A stretch of 9,595 nucleotides of DNA from Bacillota bacterium. GTDB taxonomy: Bacteria; Bacillota_A; Clostridia; Clostridiales; Clostridiaceae. The DNA is taken from NCBI GenBank assembly GCA_021780795.1, contig JAJXYA010000281.1, positions 1 through 9,595 of the forward strand, given 5' to 3'. The notes beneath the pieces were generated by a model that worked only from the letters and a program-made list of their open reading frames with translations, was not told the DNA's origin and did no database searches. The position numbers were made by a program, and so were the translations under genes. Of this stretch, positions 1 to 7,973 are shown in pieces; positions within the stretch are counted from its first letter, which is position 1; each line of letters opens with the position of its first letter.

Positions 1-54
1 CATAAAAAAAGTATAGAGATTAAATCAAGGAAAATAATAGAAATTAAATAAAAT

Positions 55-95
55 AAATCCTCGCCAATACTAAAAAGTGTTGGCGGGGATTTTTA
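55..95. terminator. Intrinsic terminator of an upstream gene
   Basis: A 16-bp stem (55-70 with 77-92, two or so G-U pairs) closes a 6-base loop and runs into TTTTTAT on the plus strand. The left flank is A-rich, so it could also work on the minus strand. No reading frame can be seen in bases 1-54, so the gene it serves ends outside the window. Confidence 0.8.
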
Positions 96-340
96 TATTT
101 AGTTAAATAATTAATAGATTAATAACTATTTATGGTTACTAAACATAATGTTTTTTAGTTCTAGTATGTAAATAATAATATCAATCCAATTTTTATTTGG
201 AATTAATCACCAAGGATATCATATAAATATTTATATAAGGTAATCAATTTTTATACTCTACCAAAATATTCAAAAGTAACTAATAAGAATATAAATAAAG
301 TTAAATAAAAGGAATTCTAATGGAATGACTTTAAAATAAG
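96..340. other. Gene-free leader before the secreted hydrolase
   Basis: About 245 bases of A/T-dominated sequence with no supportable gene. A short inverted repeat (TCCAA ... TTGGA, 185-201) is visible. A loose promoter candidate is TTGGAA at 197-202 with CATATA at 220-225, but AT richness makes such matches cheap. No riboswitch or operator pattern was recognised. Confidence 0.5.
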
Positions 341-354
341 GGAGGTATAAGAAA

Positions 355-1677
355 ATGATAAAAAGAATTAAAAAATATGAAAAAACTATAATGTCACTTG
401 TTTTAGCAACTGCTATGTTAGTTTCTTCAAGCATAACTGTACTTGCTAAAGAAGTAAATTCAAAAGAAACATCTTATGGCACTGTTACAGAAATAAATGA
501 CTGGGGTGCAGCTATTACAAAGGTAATTGTTGATTTAGGACAAACAGTACAACAAGGATCTGTAAGCAAGGAAAATTTTTCAGCATTTGTTTCTAGAAGT
601 GATGACAGAATAGAAACTCCACTACTAGAGGAAGGTTACCGTACAATAATAAATGCTTATGTTTCTGATGCAAAAGGGAATTCTGTTGTAAGTGGACAAT
701 ATGCAGTATTAGAAATGGAGATTGGACCCAATGTATCATTAGGTTCATCACTTAACTATTATGACGGAGCTAACGTATGGATTAATTGTAATTATAGAAT
801 TACTCAGATAAAAGATATTATCTCTAATTCTACAAAAGTTACGGGGTTAGTTGCTAATGTATATTCAGGAGGAACAAGGAACGTTGTAGATGATTTTACA
901 ATTGGAAAAGGAAGATATGACAGTAATTTAACATACGCAGAATATGCCCCAGAAAAAGATGAGAAAAAAAATCCAGTAATTATCTGGTTACATGGTGGTG
1001 GAGAAGGTGGCACAGATGCAACTATTCCGCTCTCAGCAAATAAATCTGTAAACCTATCCACAAAAGAAATTCAATCATATTTTGGTGGAGCCTACGTTTT
1101 AGTACCTCAAACACCAACTTTTTGGATGGATGGTTTTACAGGAAAAGCAGATGGTACTTCAAAATATGAAAAAGAACTTATGGAATTAATTAAAGATTAC
1201 GTTTCTAAAAACAGTGACATTGATCAAAATAGAATCTATATCGGTGGATGCTCTAACGGTGGATATATGACAATGCTTATGATTCGTGATTATCCAAAGT
1301 ATTTTGCAGCTGCGTATCCAGTATGTGAAGGTTTAGCCGATAAATTAATTACTGATTCAGACATTGAAAAAATGAAAGAAACTCCAATCTGGTTTACTTG
1401 TGCTAAAACAGATACAACGTTGCCACCAATAGCCAATACACTTCCAACATATGATCGTTTAATAAAAGCTGGGGCAAAAAATGTTCAGTTATCATTGTTT
1501 GATAAAGTACAAGATACTACCGGTCTATACACAAAACCAGATGGTACACCATATGAATATAATGGACATTGGTCATGGATTTATGTTTACAACAATCAAT
1601 GTGAATCAACAATTAATGGGAAAACAACAACAATTATGGAATGGATGGCTGGTCAGTCATTAAATAAATTAACTTAA
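355..1677 (+). CDS. Secreted alpha/beta-hydrolase (EstA-like esterase/peptidase)
   Basis: A 440-residue exported serine hydrolase of the prolyl-oligopeptidase / PHB-depolymerase-like esterase group. Residues 1-31 are a Sec signal peptide: basic start, hydrophobic core, probable cleavage after VLA at 29-31. Residues about 40-170 look like the Ig-like N-terminal domain found in Thermotoga-type EstA esterases. The catalytic domain follows: HGGG oxyanion-hole motif at 213-216, nucleophile Ser300 in G-C-S-N-G (298-302), likely Asp353 and likely His405 in the NGHW motif. The protein therefore looks intact and active. The start is set by GGGAGGT at 340-346, 8 bases before the ATG. It has no operon partner: a terminator lies upstream and another follows the stop. 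Substrate is not evident; ester hydrolysis, for example of acylated polysaccharides or short-chain esters, is inferred from the family, and peptidase activity cannot be excluded. Confidence 0.82.
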   Translation: MIKRIKKYEKTIMSLVLATAMLVSSSITVLAKEVNSKETSYGTVTEINDWGAAITKVIVDLGQTVQQGSVSKENFSAFVSRSDDRIETPLLEEGYRTIINAYVSDAKGNSVVSGQYAVLEMEIGPNVSLGSSLNYYDGANVWINCNYRITQIKDIISNSTKVTGLVANVYSGGTRNVVDDFTIGKGRYDSNLTYAEYAPEKDEKKNPVIIWLHGGGEGGTDATIPLSANKSVNLSTKEIQSYFGGAYVLVPQTPTFWMDGFTGKADGTSKYEKELMELIKDYVSKNSDIDQNRIYIGGCSNGGYMTMLMIRDYPKYFAAAYPVCEGLADKLITDSDIEKMKETPIWFTCAKTDTTLPPIANTLPTYDRLIKAGAKNVQLSLFDKVQDTTGLYTKPDGTPYEYNGHWSWIYVYNNQCESTINGKTTTIMEWMAGQSLNKLT

Positions 1678-1774
1678 ACTAGTAAAATAGCATTAAGCTT
1701 TGCATTCGTGATGTATATGATAATTTCTATTGCTGTTGTAGTAGAATGCAAGGAAATGCAAAATATGATTTAGT

Positions 1775-1806
1775 AAGATGAGTTTTAAGAAGGCTCATCT
1801 TTTTCT
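1775..1806 (+). terminator. Intrinsic terminator of the hydrolase gene
   Basis: Perfect 8-bp stem AAGATGAG / CTCATCTT (1775-1782 with 1794-1801) followed by a T run (1800-1804). It lies about 100 bases after the hydrolase stop. A separate 8-bp inverted repeat (1700-1707 with 1744-1751) sits between stop and terminator without a T run. Confidence 0.75.
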
Positions 1807-2148
1807 ATATAGAGTAAGTTTGTAATCACATAGGCCTTTTAAAATATAGAAAATCTAGACAAAGTTTTACAAATGAGTAATTTATTATAATGTTTTAATG
1901 TTTTTTTCATTCAATTTGGGCAAAAACACGAACGATAGATTGATAAAAAACAAAAAAATTCATAAATTAAGCAAATTAGTATTGATTTATAAAGAAAACT
2001 ATTGTAGCATTAAGTATGTAATAAAGATATATATATATTGCGCACTTGATGTATTACATTAGATTAATCAGATCGCTAAATATTCAAAAGTGATATGAAA
2101 AAGCAGAGTGTAATGTTTGGTATGTCATATATAAATAATAAAAAGTTT
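1807..2148. other. Gene-free region upstream of the riboswitch
   Basis: About 340 bases with no credible coding frame. It must hold the promoter for the riboswitch-permease transcript, but no box pair stands out. The best is TTGATT (1982-1987), a 17-base spacer and TAGCAT (2005-2010), which is weak. An 8-bp inverted repeat (2016-2023 with 2052-2059) encloses a TATATATATA tract. A 66-codon open frame starting at 2095 runs through the aptamer and terminator and is not regarded as a gene. Confidence 0.5.
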
Positions 2149-2280
2149 ACCTGTATATGCTTAGAAATAGGGTCTAAGTGTTTCTACCAGACTACCGTAA
2201 ATTGTCTGACTATGGGTGTTTATAGATATTTTCGATTATTTATAAACCCCTTTGTAATAACGAAGGGGTTTTATATTTTT
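2149..2280 (+). promoter_or_regulatory. Purine riboswitch, guanine/hypoxanthine type
   Basis: The aptamer spans 2149-2217. P1 pairs ACCTGTA (2149-2155) with TATGGGT (2211-2217). P2 pairs 2159-2165 with 2173-2179 around the 7-base loop AATAGGG. The hallmark junction TTTCTACC is at 2181-2188. P3 pairs CAGAC (2188-2192) with GTCTG (2204-2208) around loop CCGTAAA (2195-2201). The specificity base corresponding to position 74 of the B. subtilis xpt aptamer is C (2210), which in this family means guanine or hypoxanthine rather than adenine. The expression platform is transcriptional. GGG (2214-2216) plus GTTTATA (2218-2224) can pair with TATAAAC (2241-2247) plus CCC (2248-2250), an antiterminator using the 3' strand of P1 and the 5' strand of the terminator. 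Ligand binding should therefore favour termination and switch the downstream permease off. Confidence 0.95.
2244..2279 (+). terminator. pbuG: Riboswitch-controlled terminator
   Basis: Stem AAACCCCTT (2244-2252) with AAGGGGTTT (2263-2271), then TTTTATATTTTT. Its 5' arm overlaps the antiterminator partner, so it can form only when the aptamer holds its P1 strand. It lies 130 bases before the permease start. Confidence 0.9.
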
Positions 2281-2411
2281 ATTGGGTATTTATAAATTCT
2301 TGTTATATTCTTTTATATTTTTACCAATGTTAGTGTAATTAACTAACGAAAAATATTATTTTTGAGTTGCAGTGTTTATTTGTGGAGCTCATAAAATAGG
2401 AGGAATTTAAA

Positions 2412-3746
2412 TTGGGCAATTTGTCAAAAAAATCAGTAAACGAAACGGAGAATGGTATGTTAGAAAAAATATTTCATTTATCAAAAAACAAAACAACTGT
2501 TAAGACAGAAATACTAGCAGGAATAACAACTTTTTTAACTATGGCATATATATTGGTGGTAAATCCAGATATCTTGAGTCAATCAGGTATGGACAAATCA
2601 GCAGTATTTACAGCAACAGCTTTGGCTTCTTGTATAGGTACTTTAATTATGTCATTTGTTGCTAATTACCCATTTGGTATGGCACCAGGTATGGGATTAA
2701 ATGCTCTTTTCACATTTACAATTTGTTTAACAATGAAGTTTTCATGGCAAACAGCTTTAGCAGCTTCATTTATTGAAGGACTTATATTTTTAGCACTTAA
2801 TTTATTTAAAGTTAGGCAAGCAATTATTGATAGTGTTCCTCAAACTTTAAAATATGCAATTAGTATAGGTATTGGATTTTTTATAACTTTTATAGGATTA
2901 CAAGGTGCAGGAATAATCGTTGCTAATCCTGCTACATTAGTTGGTCTTGGGAATATAAAAAGTGCACCAGTTTTATTAGCTTTTATTGGAGTAGTATTAA
3001 TAGCAGTATTATATCATAAAAATGTAAAAGGTTCGTTTATTATTGGGATGTTCTCTGTATACGTGCTTGGTGTAATATTTGGGGTTGCTAATTTACCTAA
3101 TGGAATAATATCTATGCCACCATCAGTTGCTCCAGTATTTATGCAATTTGATTTTAAGAGTGCAATGGTAATAGGAATAATTCCAGCTATTATGACTATG
3201 TTATTTATAGATATATTTGATAGTATTGGTACTTTAATTGGTTTGGCTTCAAAAGCTGGATACTTAGATGAAAAAGGTAATGTTCTTAATGCAGATAAAG
3301 TTTTAACTGCTGATGCCATTGGTTCAACAATTGGGGCATGTTTAGGAACTTCTACACCTGTTGCTTTCATTGAGTCAGCAGCTGGTATTGCTGAAGGGGG
3401 AAGAACAGGACTTGCTGGAGTAACAATAGCTGCCTTATTCTTCTTATCATTATTCTTTTCACCAATTTTAACTGTTATACCAGGATTTGCGACAGCACCA
3501 GTTTTAATTGTTTTAGGATTATTAATGATGGAACCAATAACAAAGATAGATTTTTCAGATTTCACTGAAGGATTACCAGTATTCCTTACATTAATATTGA
3601 CACTTTTAACATACTCAATTACAGACGGCTTAGCATTTGGATTTATATCGTATGTATTAATAAAAATATTTACAGGTAAAGCTAAAGAAGTTCCTAAGTC
3701 TATGTATGTTATTTCAATTTTATTTATTGTAATGTTCATGATTTAA
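2412..3746 (+). CDS. pbuG: Guanine/hypoxanthine permease, AzgA/NCS2 family
   Basis: A 444-residue polytopic membrane protein that imports purine bases, probably guanine and hypoxanthine by proton symport. Family signatures are clear: G-I-T-T-F-L-T-M-A-Y at 37-46, the TM3 motif PFGMAPGMGLNA (87-98), the TM8 segment D-I-F-D-S-I-G-T (267-274) and the TM10 signature from GTSTP (312-316) through ESAAG (321-325) to GGRTG (329-333), which contains the conserved Glu321. Length and hydrophobic pattern fit a complete NCS2 fold of about 14 segments. Translation starts at TTG: AGGAGG (2398-2403) is 8 bases upstream, whereas the next ATG (codon 16) has no site. The weak codon may lower expression. The gene is alone behind the guanine-type riboswitch, and both the switch and the family point to the same ligand. 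A small hairpin GTTCAT/ATGAAC (3734-3739, 3746-3751) straddles the stop codon. Confidence 0.93.
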   Translation: MGNLSKKSVNETENGMLEKIFHLSKNKTTVKTEILAGITTFLTMAYILVVNPDILSQSGMDKSAVFTATALASCIGTLIMSFVANYPFGMAPGMGLNALFTFTICLTMKFSWQTALAASFIEGLIFLALNLFKVRQAIIDSVPQTLKYAISIGIGFFITFIGLQGAGIIVANPATLVGLGNIKSAPVLLAFIGVVLIAVLYHKNVKGSFIIGMFSVYVLGVIFGVANLPNGIISMPPSVAPVFMQFDFKSAMVIGIIPAIMTMLFIDIFDSIGTLIGLASKAGYLDEKGNVLNADKVLTADAIGSTIGACLGTSTPVAFIESAAGIAEGGRTGLAGVTIAALFFLSLFFSPILTVIPGFATAPVLIVLGLLMMEPITKIDFSDFTEGLPVFLTLILTLLTYSITDGLAFGFISYVLIKIFTGKAKEVPKSMYVISILFIVMFMI

Positions 3747-3804
3747 TGAACGTGAAATAAAATAATAAATCAAATATACGATACATATTTTATATCAGAT
3801 AAGA

Positions 3805-3846
3805 AGATATATTTAACTTATAGTGCGCTATTAGTTAAATATATCT
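3805..3846. repeat. Long near-perfect palindrome after the permease
   Basis: A 14-bp perfect inverted repeat (3805-3818 with 3833-3846), then one T/T mismatch, then ATAG/CTAT (3820-3823 with 3828-3831) around a TGCG loop. No T run follows on either strand, so it is not a standard terminator. It could be a 3'-end stabilising hairpin, an operator or an extruded cruciform. Function is not evident. Confidence 0.7.
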
Positions 3847-3856
3847 AAAATATAAT

Positions 3857-3912
3857 TAATAAAAATACTTCATGCTGTTAGAAATTTCTTACATCATGAA
3901 GTATTTTTATTA
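3857..3912. terminator. Bidirectional terminator with an 18-bp perfect stem
   Basis: A perfect 18-bp inverted repeat (3857-3874 with 3895-3912) containing CTTCATG/CATGAAG. The 20-base centre is itself nearly palindromic (3876-3884 with 3885-3893, one mismatch), so the whole 56 bases can fold almost without a loop. TATTTTTATT on the plus strand and its mirror on the minus strand supply the U tract. It most likely ends the permease transcript and isolates the next gene. Confidence 0.75.
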
Positions 3913-3958
3913 CCACGATTTAGGCATTAGAAAGTAGTAAATAATATAATACAATTAT

Positions 3959-3986
3959 TTGACATAAAATATATAAAAAGTATAAT
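3959..3986 (+). promoter_or_regulatory. Sigma-A promoter of the AIM24 gene
   Basis: Exact TTGACA (3959-3964) and exact TATAAT (3981-3986) with a 16-base spacer. Transcription should begin near 3993, giving a leader of about 35 bases to the ATG at 4028. That excludes the alternative upstream start at 4001, which would sit almost at the transcript end. No operator is visible, so expression is probably constitutive. Confidence 0.85.
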
Positions 3987-4027
3987 AGAAATTAGTTGTA
4001 ATGATATATGAGGGGAGAAAAATTAAA

Positions 4028-4783
4028 ATGATAACATATAAAAATCTTTATGAAAATAAGAATATTGAAATAGTAGAAGCTAAAGGTGATATTAAAGTCC
4101 TTGAGTACAAAAAGGATTTAAGTGTAAATACTGCAAATGCAATGGCTTCATATTATGCTTCAGAAATGAACGTTAGAAAAAGACAAGTATTAATTGAGTT
4201 AAAAGGCAATGCATATACAATTAGTGCAGGAGCAATGCAATGGACTGCAGGAGGGGTTAGTATGACTGCTGATGTTAAAGGGTTTGGTGATTTGTTAGGA
4301 AAAGCTTTAGCTTCTAAGGTAACAAAGGAATCTGCAATTAAACCTAGATATCAAGGTAATGGCTTATTAATGTTAGAACCTACTTATAAACATATTTTAC
4401 TTGAAAATGTTGCAGAATGGGATGGAATGGTACTAGATGATGGGCTTTTCCTTGCTTGTGAATCAAAAGTTCAACAAAAGGTAGTAGCTAGATCAAATCT
4501 TTCTTCAGCAATGCTTGGAAATGAAGGATTATTTAACTTATGTCTCAAAGGAGAAGGATTTGCTGTATTAGAAAGTCCTGTTCCAAGAGATGAACTTATA
4601 GAATTTGTACTAGAGAATGATGAAGTTAGAATTGATGGGAATTTTGCAATTGCTTGGTCTAATTCATTAGACTTTAGAGTTGAAAAGTCTAGCAAAAGTC
4701 TACTTGGATCTGCTGTTTCTGGTGAAGGATTGGTTAATGTATACCGTGGAACAGGAAAAATACTTATGGCTCCTATAATGTAA
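4028..4783 (+). CDS. AIM24-family protein (formerly DUF124)
   Basis: A 251-residue soluble protein of the AIM24 family (PF01987/TIGR00266 type), named after a yeast mitochondrial biogenesis factor. The bacterial members have no established biochemical role. The chain is a glycine-rich series of beta strands typical of the family: AGAMQWTAGG at 67-76, YQGNGLLML at 108-116, GLFNLCLKGEGFAVLESP at 167-184, VRIDGNFAIAW at 200-210 and SGEGLVNVYRGTGKI at 231-245. There is no signal peptide or membrane segment, so it is probably cytoplasmic. I place the start at 4028 because AGGGGAG (4011-4017) is 10 bases upstream and the promoter predicts a transcript start near 3993. The longer frame from 4001 adds nine residues that overlap the ribosome binding site. 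The gene is monocistronic and converges on the substrate-binding protein gene. Confidence 0.88.
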   Translation: MITYKNLYENKNIEIVEAKGDIKVLEYKKDLSVNTANAMASYYASEMNVRKRQVLIELKGNAYTISAGAMQWTAGGVSMTADVKGFGDLLGKALASKVTKESAIKPRYQGNGLLMLEPTYKHILLENVAEWDGMVLDDGLFLACESKVQQKVVARSNLSSAMLGNEGLFNLCLKGEGFAVLESPVPRDELIEFVLENDEVRIDGNFAIAWSNSLDFRVEKSSKSLLGSAVSGEGLVNVYRGTGKILMAPIM

Positions 4784-4804
4784 GATATTAAAATATTAAA
4801 TAAA

Positions 4805-4848
4805 ATTAATGGGCTTGGTAAATATTTTATTATTGCCAAGCTCTTAAT
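4805..4848. terminator. Stem-loop after the AIM24 gene
   Basis: GGGCTTGGTAA (4811-4821) pairs with TTGCCAAGCTC (4833-4843) using two G-U pairs, extended by ATTAA/TTAAT (4805-4809 with 4844-4848). Only a weak T tract follows (TTAATATTT), so termination is likely partial and is backed up by the next hairpin. Confidence 0.55.
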
Positions 4849-4885
4849 ATTTGAATATGTTTTAATATGATGTTAAAATAGAGTG

Positions 4886-4928
4886 AAAAAATCATAGGTG
4901 TGATTGTTCATCCCGCCTATGATTTTTA
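4886..4928. terminator. Bidirectional terminator between convergent genes
   Basis: A 14-bp stem (4887-4900 with 4914-4927, one G-U pair) around a 13-base loop. A-rich on the left and TTTTT on the right, it gives a U tract on both strands. It serves the AIM24 gene from the left and, about 100 bases past the stop at 5030, the minus-strand chemoreceptor/binding-protein unit from the right. Confidence 0.85.
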
Positions 4929-5029
4929 ATATAAGCACAATATTACATAAAGTTAATTAAATATAATTACTAAAAGCTACTTAACACTAATACGCATACG
5001 ATAGTAAAAATATATTTGAAGTTCATTAT

Positions 5030-6205
5030 CTATCTTTTTACTTTAGTACCAAATAATTGATCCCACATATTTAAAGCTTCCATAAAATTGGTAGTATCTA
5101 GTTGAGTTGAACTTGGAAGTGTCTTAATGGCATCTTCATAGGATTGTCTTATAGCTGGTTTTATTTTATCTTGACTTGCTTTAGGAGCTGCATCAAGAGG
5201 AACACCTTTAACGGAAGGACCTGGATAAAAATAACCACTATCATATGTTATTGCCTGCATATTTGGCGTCATTAGCCATTGCATTAGTTTTAAAACTGCG
5301 TCTCTTTTGTCATCAGTAAGTCCTTTAGGAAGAACCATATACTGAGCATCTGAAACTAAAGTGGTGTTATTTAGCATAAATCCACCATAATTTTGTGGTA
5401 TACCACTTGTAATTCTTTGATTCATATCCCATCCTAACTGACTAGCGACAATCGATCTTTTACCTTGATTTAATTCAGCGAATGTAGTACCAGTTTTAGC
5501 TGGATAATAATCTATATATTGATTAAGTTCTTTAAGATAAGCCCAGGTCTTGTCCCAAGTTTTCGGATCTTTAGGATTCTGTTCTCCAAGGATATATGGT
5601 AACCCTTGAAGAAAGGTTCTTCCAGGTCCTGAATTAGCTGGTCTTGCATATGTAAATTTACTTGGATTAGCTTTAACAAAGGCTAAAAGTTCATCAGGCG
5701 TCTTAGGAACATTCTGTACAGTATCTGGATTATAAGAAAACATAGGTCCGCTAGGAGAAAAGACATACGTTAAAGCATAACCATTTGCTAAATCATAAGT
5801 AGCTTTAGCAGCAGTGCTATAGTTACTTTCTAAATCGGGAAAACTACTGCTATAAGTTGGCATAATCTTTTCTATAACATCTCTGTTAATACATGTAGAA
5901 AGTCCATCAATTCCTGTGAAAATTAAGTCGGTTTGTACATCTTCAGCTAAAATTTGAGCTTTTAATAAAGAAGGAGCTTCGAGTGCCGTGGATGTTTTAA
6001 CTACAACATCTCCGATCAAACCAGGGTTTGCAGCTTTGAATTGATCTATAGCATCTCCGACTAATTGCATACTTCCGGAAATGTCAATTATATTTAAGGT
6101 AATAGGTTGTACAGTTTTAGAATTATTTTTTGAACCACAACCTGTAAATATAGTCGCCATAAAAATTATTACAAGCGTTATATTTAAAAACTTCAACTTT
6201 TTCAT
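5030..6205 (-). CDS. Lipoprotein ABC substrate-binding protein, YnjB-like
   Basis: A 391-residue extracellular solute-binding protein anchored to the membrane by lipid. Residues 1-22 form a lipoprotein signal: KK-rich start, hydrophobic core, then F-T-G-C with Cys23 as the lipidation site (Phe at -3 is less usual than Leu). The rest has the two-lobe periplasmic-binding-protein pattern. Segments such as FSYNPDTV (156-163) and FTYARPANSGPGRTF (184-198) recall the YnjB group (COG4134), whose ligand is not well defined. Start choice: GGAGG (6216-6212) abuts an ATG at 6211, too close for initiation, but is 6 bases from the ATG at 6205. No ABC permease or ATPase lies nearby. Its neighbour, 88 bases upstream on the same strand, is a chemoreceptor, with no terminator between; an A/T-rich internal promoter in the gap is possible. 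It may therefore act as a ligand-presenting sensor component rather than, or besides, a transporter part. Confidence 0.85.
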   Translation of the reverse strand: MKKLKFLNITLVIIFMATIFTGCGSKNNSKTVQPITLNIIDISGSMQLVGDAIDQFKAANPGLIGDVVVKTSTALEAPSLLKAQILAEDVQTDLIFTGIDGLSTCINRDVIEKIMPTYSSSFPDLESNYSTAAKATYDLANGYALTYVFSPSGPMFSYNPDTVQNVPKTPDELLAFVKANPSKFTYARPANSGPGRTFLQGLPYILGEQNPKDPKTWDKTWAYLKELNQYIDYYPAKTGTTFAELNQGKRSIVASQLGWDMNQRITSGIPQNYGGFMLNNTTLVSDAQYMVLPKGLTDDKRDAVLKLMQWLMTPNMQAITYDSGYFYPGPSVKGVPLDAAPKASQDKIKPAIRQSYEDAIKTLPSSTQLDTTNFMEALNMWDQLFGTKVKR

Positions 6206-6293
6206 AATCATCCTCCATTTTAACTTATATAATATTTTAAAATTTTAATTTACTTCAAATATTTAATTATACTATATAAATTATTAATAATAT

Positions 6294-7973
6294 TTATAAC
6301 TTAAATTTATCCACTTCAGTCATCATAGAATTTGTCAAACTTGATAGAGTTTGAGCCGAAGTTGCTACTTCGGTAAAAGATGAATTTATTTGCTGTATTG
6401 AAGCGGCTATTTCTTCTGCAGAAGCGGCATTTTCTTCTGATATTCCAGAAATGTTTAATGTTTTTGAGAGTATAAGATCTTTTTCAATATGTATATTCTC
6501 AATAGATTTGTTTATATTATCAACTCTAGGCAGTATAGTACTTATAGCCTTAAATATTAGGGCAAAGGATTTTATAGAATCTTCAATAAGTAATGATTGA
6601 TTATTTAAGCTATCTCTGCCTAAGTCTGTAGTTTTGACTGCTACTTGAGCTTCTTTATTAATATTAGAAATCAATTCACTTATATTATTAGCAGATAATT
6701 TAGATTGCTCTGCTAGTTTTCTAATTTCATCTGCAACTACAGAAAATCCTCGACCAACTTCTCCAGCACGAGCAGATTCAATTGCAGCATTTAATGCTAA
6801 TAAATTAGTTTGTTCAGCAATTGAATTTATTATATTTGTTATGTCATTTACTTGTTCAACATCTTTGTCCAATTTAACAACTTTATTTCTTACAGTATCA
6901 AAAGAATCATTGACATTTTCTACAGAATCAAATAAAAATTTCAACTTAGAATTACTATCTTCTGCCATTGTACTAATATTATTTATGTTTGAGTTTACAT
7001 CATTAATTGCCGAAGTTATCTGATCTAATGAATCTGCAAAGTTATCTAATGAATTTTTTACATTTATCAAGTCGCTAGATTGATCATTTGCAGCTATAGC
7101 CACTTCTTGAACAGCTGCATTCATTTCTTGTCCAGAGGCTGTCATTTCTTCAGAAGCTCCTAATAAATTAATTGCCTGCATGTTTACAATATTTGTTGAA
7201 TTTTTTATTTCTTCAATCATTACTGAAATATTTGAAACTGTTTTACTAAGTGATTTTTTCATTTTACCAAATTCATTTTCTAAAGTAGTATCTATTTTGA
7301 TACTAAAATCACCTTGAGAAATATTATCTAAATCTGATATTATTTCTTTCATAGATTTTCTTATAACCAAGATTATGGTAGAAGAAACAGCTATCATTAG
7401 AATAAAACCAATAAAGAAAGTAATAAAGAACATTTCAATACTTCGGACATATAAATTAATATTGTCCTTATTAAGAGTGTTGGCCATTTTTGAACTGTAA
7501 GTAACCAAGTTATCAAGGAAAAGTTGCATTTCATTCCCAAGTTGATTGAAATTTTCTAAGTCTATTCCATAAAGTTTTGTACCTTTCTCAAGAGTTTTAA
7601 TTTGTGAAAGATAATTTGTAGAATCATTTTTAAATTCAGTTAAATTATTTTTTTCTAAAGAACTTAAAGATAAATTTTCATATTCGTCAACCATCTTGTT
7701 CATGGTATCGTAATCATTGTCAATAAGTTTTAAATCATCAGCATTAAAATCTGCAATAGATATTCTATTAACATTTAATCTGATTTTCGAGAAATGTTGT
7801 CGAATTTCCTCAGTTTTTACAATTCTCACCAAAGCACCTTCATACATCAATGTGGAATTGCTGTTAATAGTTTTCATATTACTATAACCAACTATAGCAA
7901 TAGATAACGATACAATAGTAGATAAAATGACCATTACAATGATACTGTTAATAACTTTAATATTTCTCAGCAT
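6294..7973 (-). CDS. Methyl-accepting chemotaxis protein, 4HB sensor
   Basis: A 559-residue transmembrane chemoreceptor. Order of parts: TM1 at about 8-30; an extracellular, mostly helical sensor at about 31-181 resembling the four-helix-bundle 4HB_MCP domain; TM2 at about 182-204; a HAMP linker at about 205-257; then the cytoplasmic coiled-coil signalling domain. The kinase-contacting tip is canonical: [20 protein letters not shown] (385-404) followed by [15 protein letters not shown] (407-421). EEMTASGQE (275-283) and EENAASAEE (513-521) are typical adaptation-site surroundings. The chain ends in DKFKL without a CheR/CheB-tethering pentapeptide. The start is ATG 7973 because AAAGGAG (7987-7981) lies 7 bases upstream; a TTG at 7997 would precede that site. 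It is followed by the substrate-binding protein gene in an apparent two-gene unit. Ligand unknown; a binding-protein-mediated signal is plausible. Confidence 0.93.
   Translation of the reverse strand: MLRNIKVINSIIVMVILSTIVSLSIAIVGYSNMKTINSNSTLMYEGALVRIVKTEEIRQHFSKIRLNVNRISIADFNADDLKLIDNDYDTMNKMVDEYENLSLSSLEKNNLTEFKNDSTNYLSQIKTLEKGTKLYGIDLENFNQLGNEMQLFLDNLVTYSSKMANTLNKDNINLYVRSIEMFFITFFIGFILMIAVSSTIILVIRKSMKEIISDLDNISQGDFSIKIDTTLENEFGKMKKSLSKTVSNISVMIEEIKNSTNIVNMQAINLLGASEEMTASGQEMNAAVQEVAIAANDQSSDLINVKNSLDNFADSLDQITSAINDVNSNINNISTMAEDSNSKLKFLFDSVENVNDSFDTVRNKVVKLDKDVEQVNDITNIINSIAEQTNLLALNAAIESARAGEVGRGFSVVADEIRKLAEQSKLSANNISELISNINKEAQVAVKTTDLGRDSLNNQSLLIEDSIKSFALIFKAISTILPRVDNINKSIENIHIEKDLILSKTLNISGISEENAASAEEIAASIQQINSSFTEVATSAQTLSSLTNSMMTEVDKFKL

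Noticed and set aside
1921..1940. ACGAAC motif resembling half of a PurR box upstream of the purine permease
   Set aside because: Only one half-site, a poor match to the flanking consensus, more than 200 bases from the aptamer and with no identifiable promoter next to it.
2095..2295. 66-codon open frame upstream of the permease
   Set aside because: It runs through the riboswitch aptamer and terminator, has no ribosome binding site, and its composition only reflects structured RNA.
3014..3739. 241-codon open frame antisense to the permease
   Set aside because: It is the mirror of a hydrophobic membrane-protein gene with strong family motifs on the plus strand. Long antisense frames are common opposite such AT-rich coding sequence and no ribosome binding site or domain supports it.
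4471..4839. 122-codon antisense frame over the AIM24 gene
   Set aside because: It overlaps conserved AIM24 motifs and the downstream stem-loop and has no recognisable domain.
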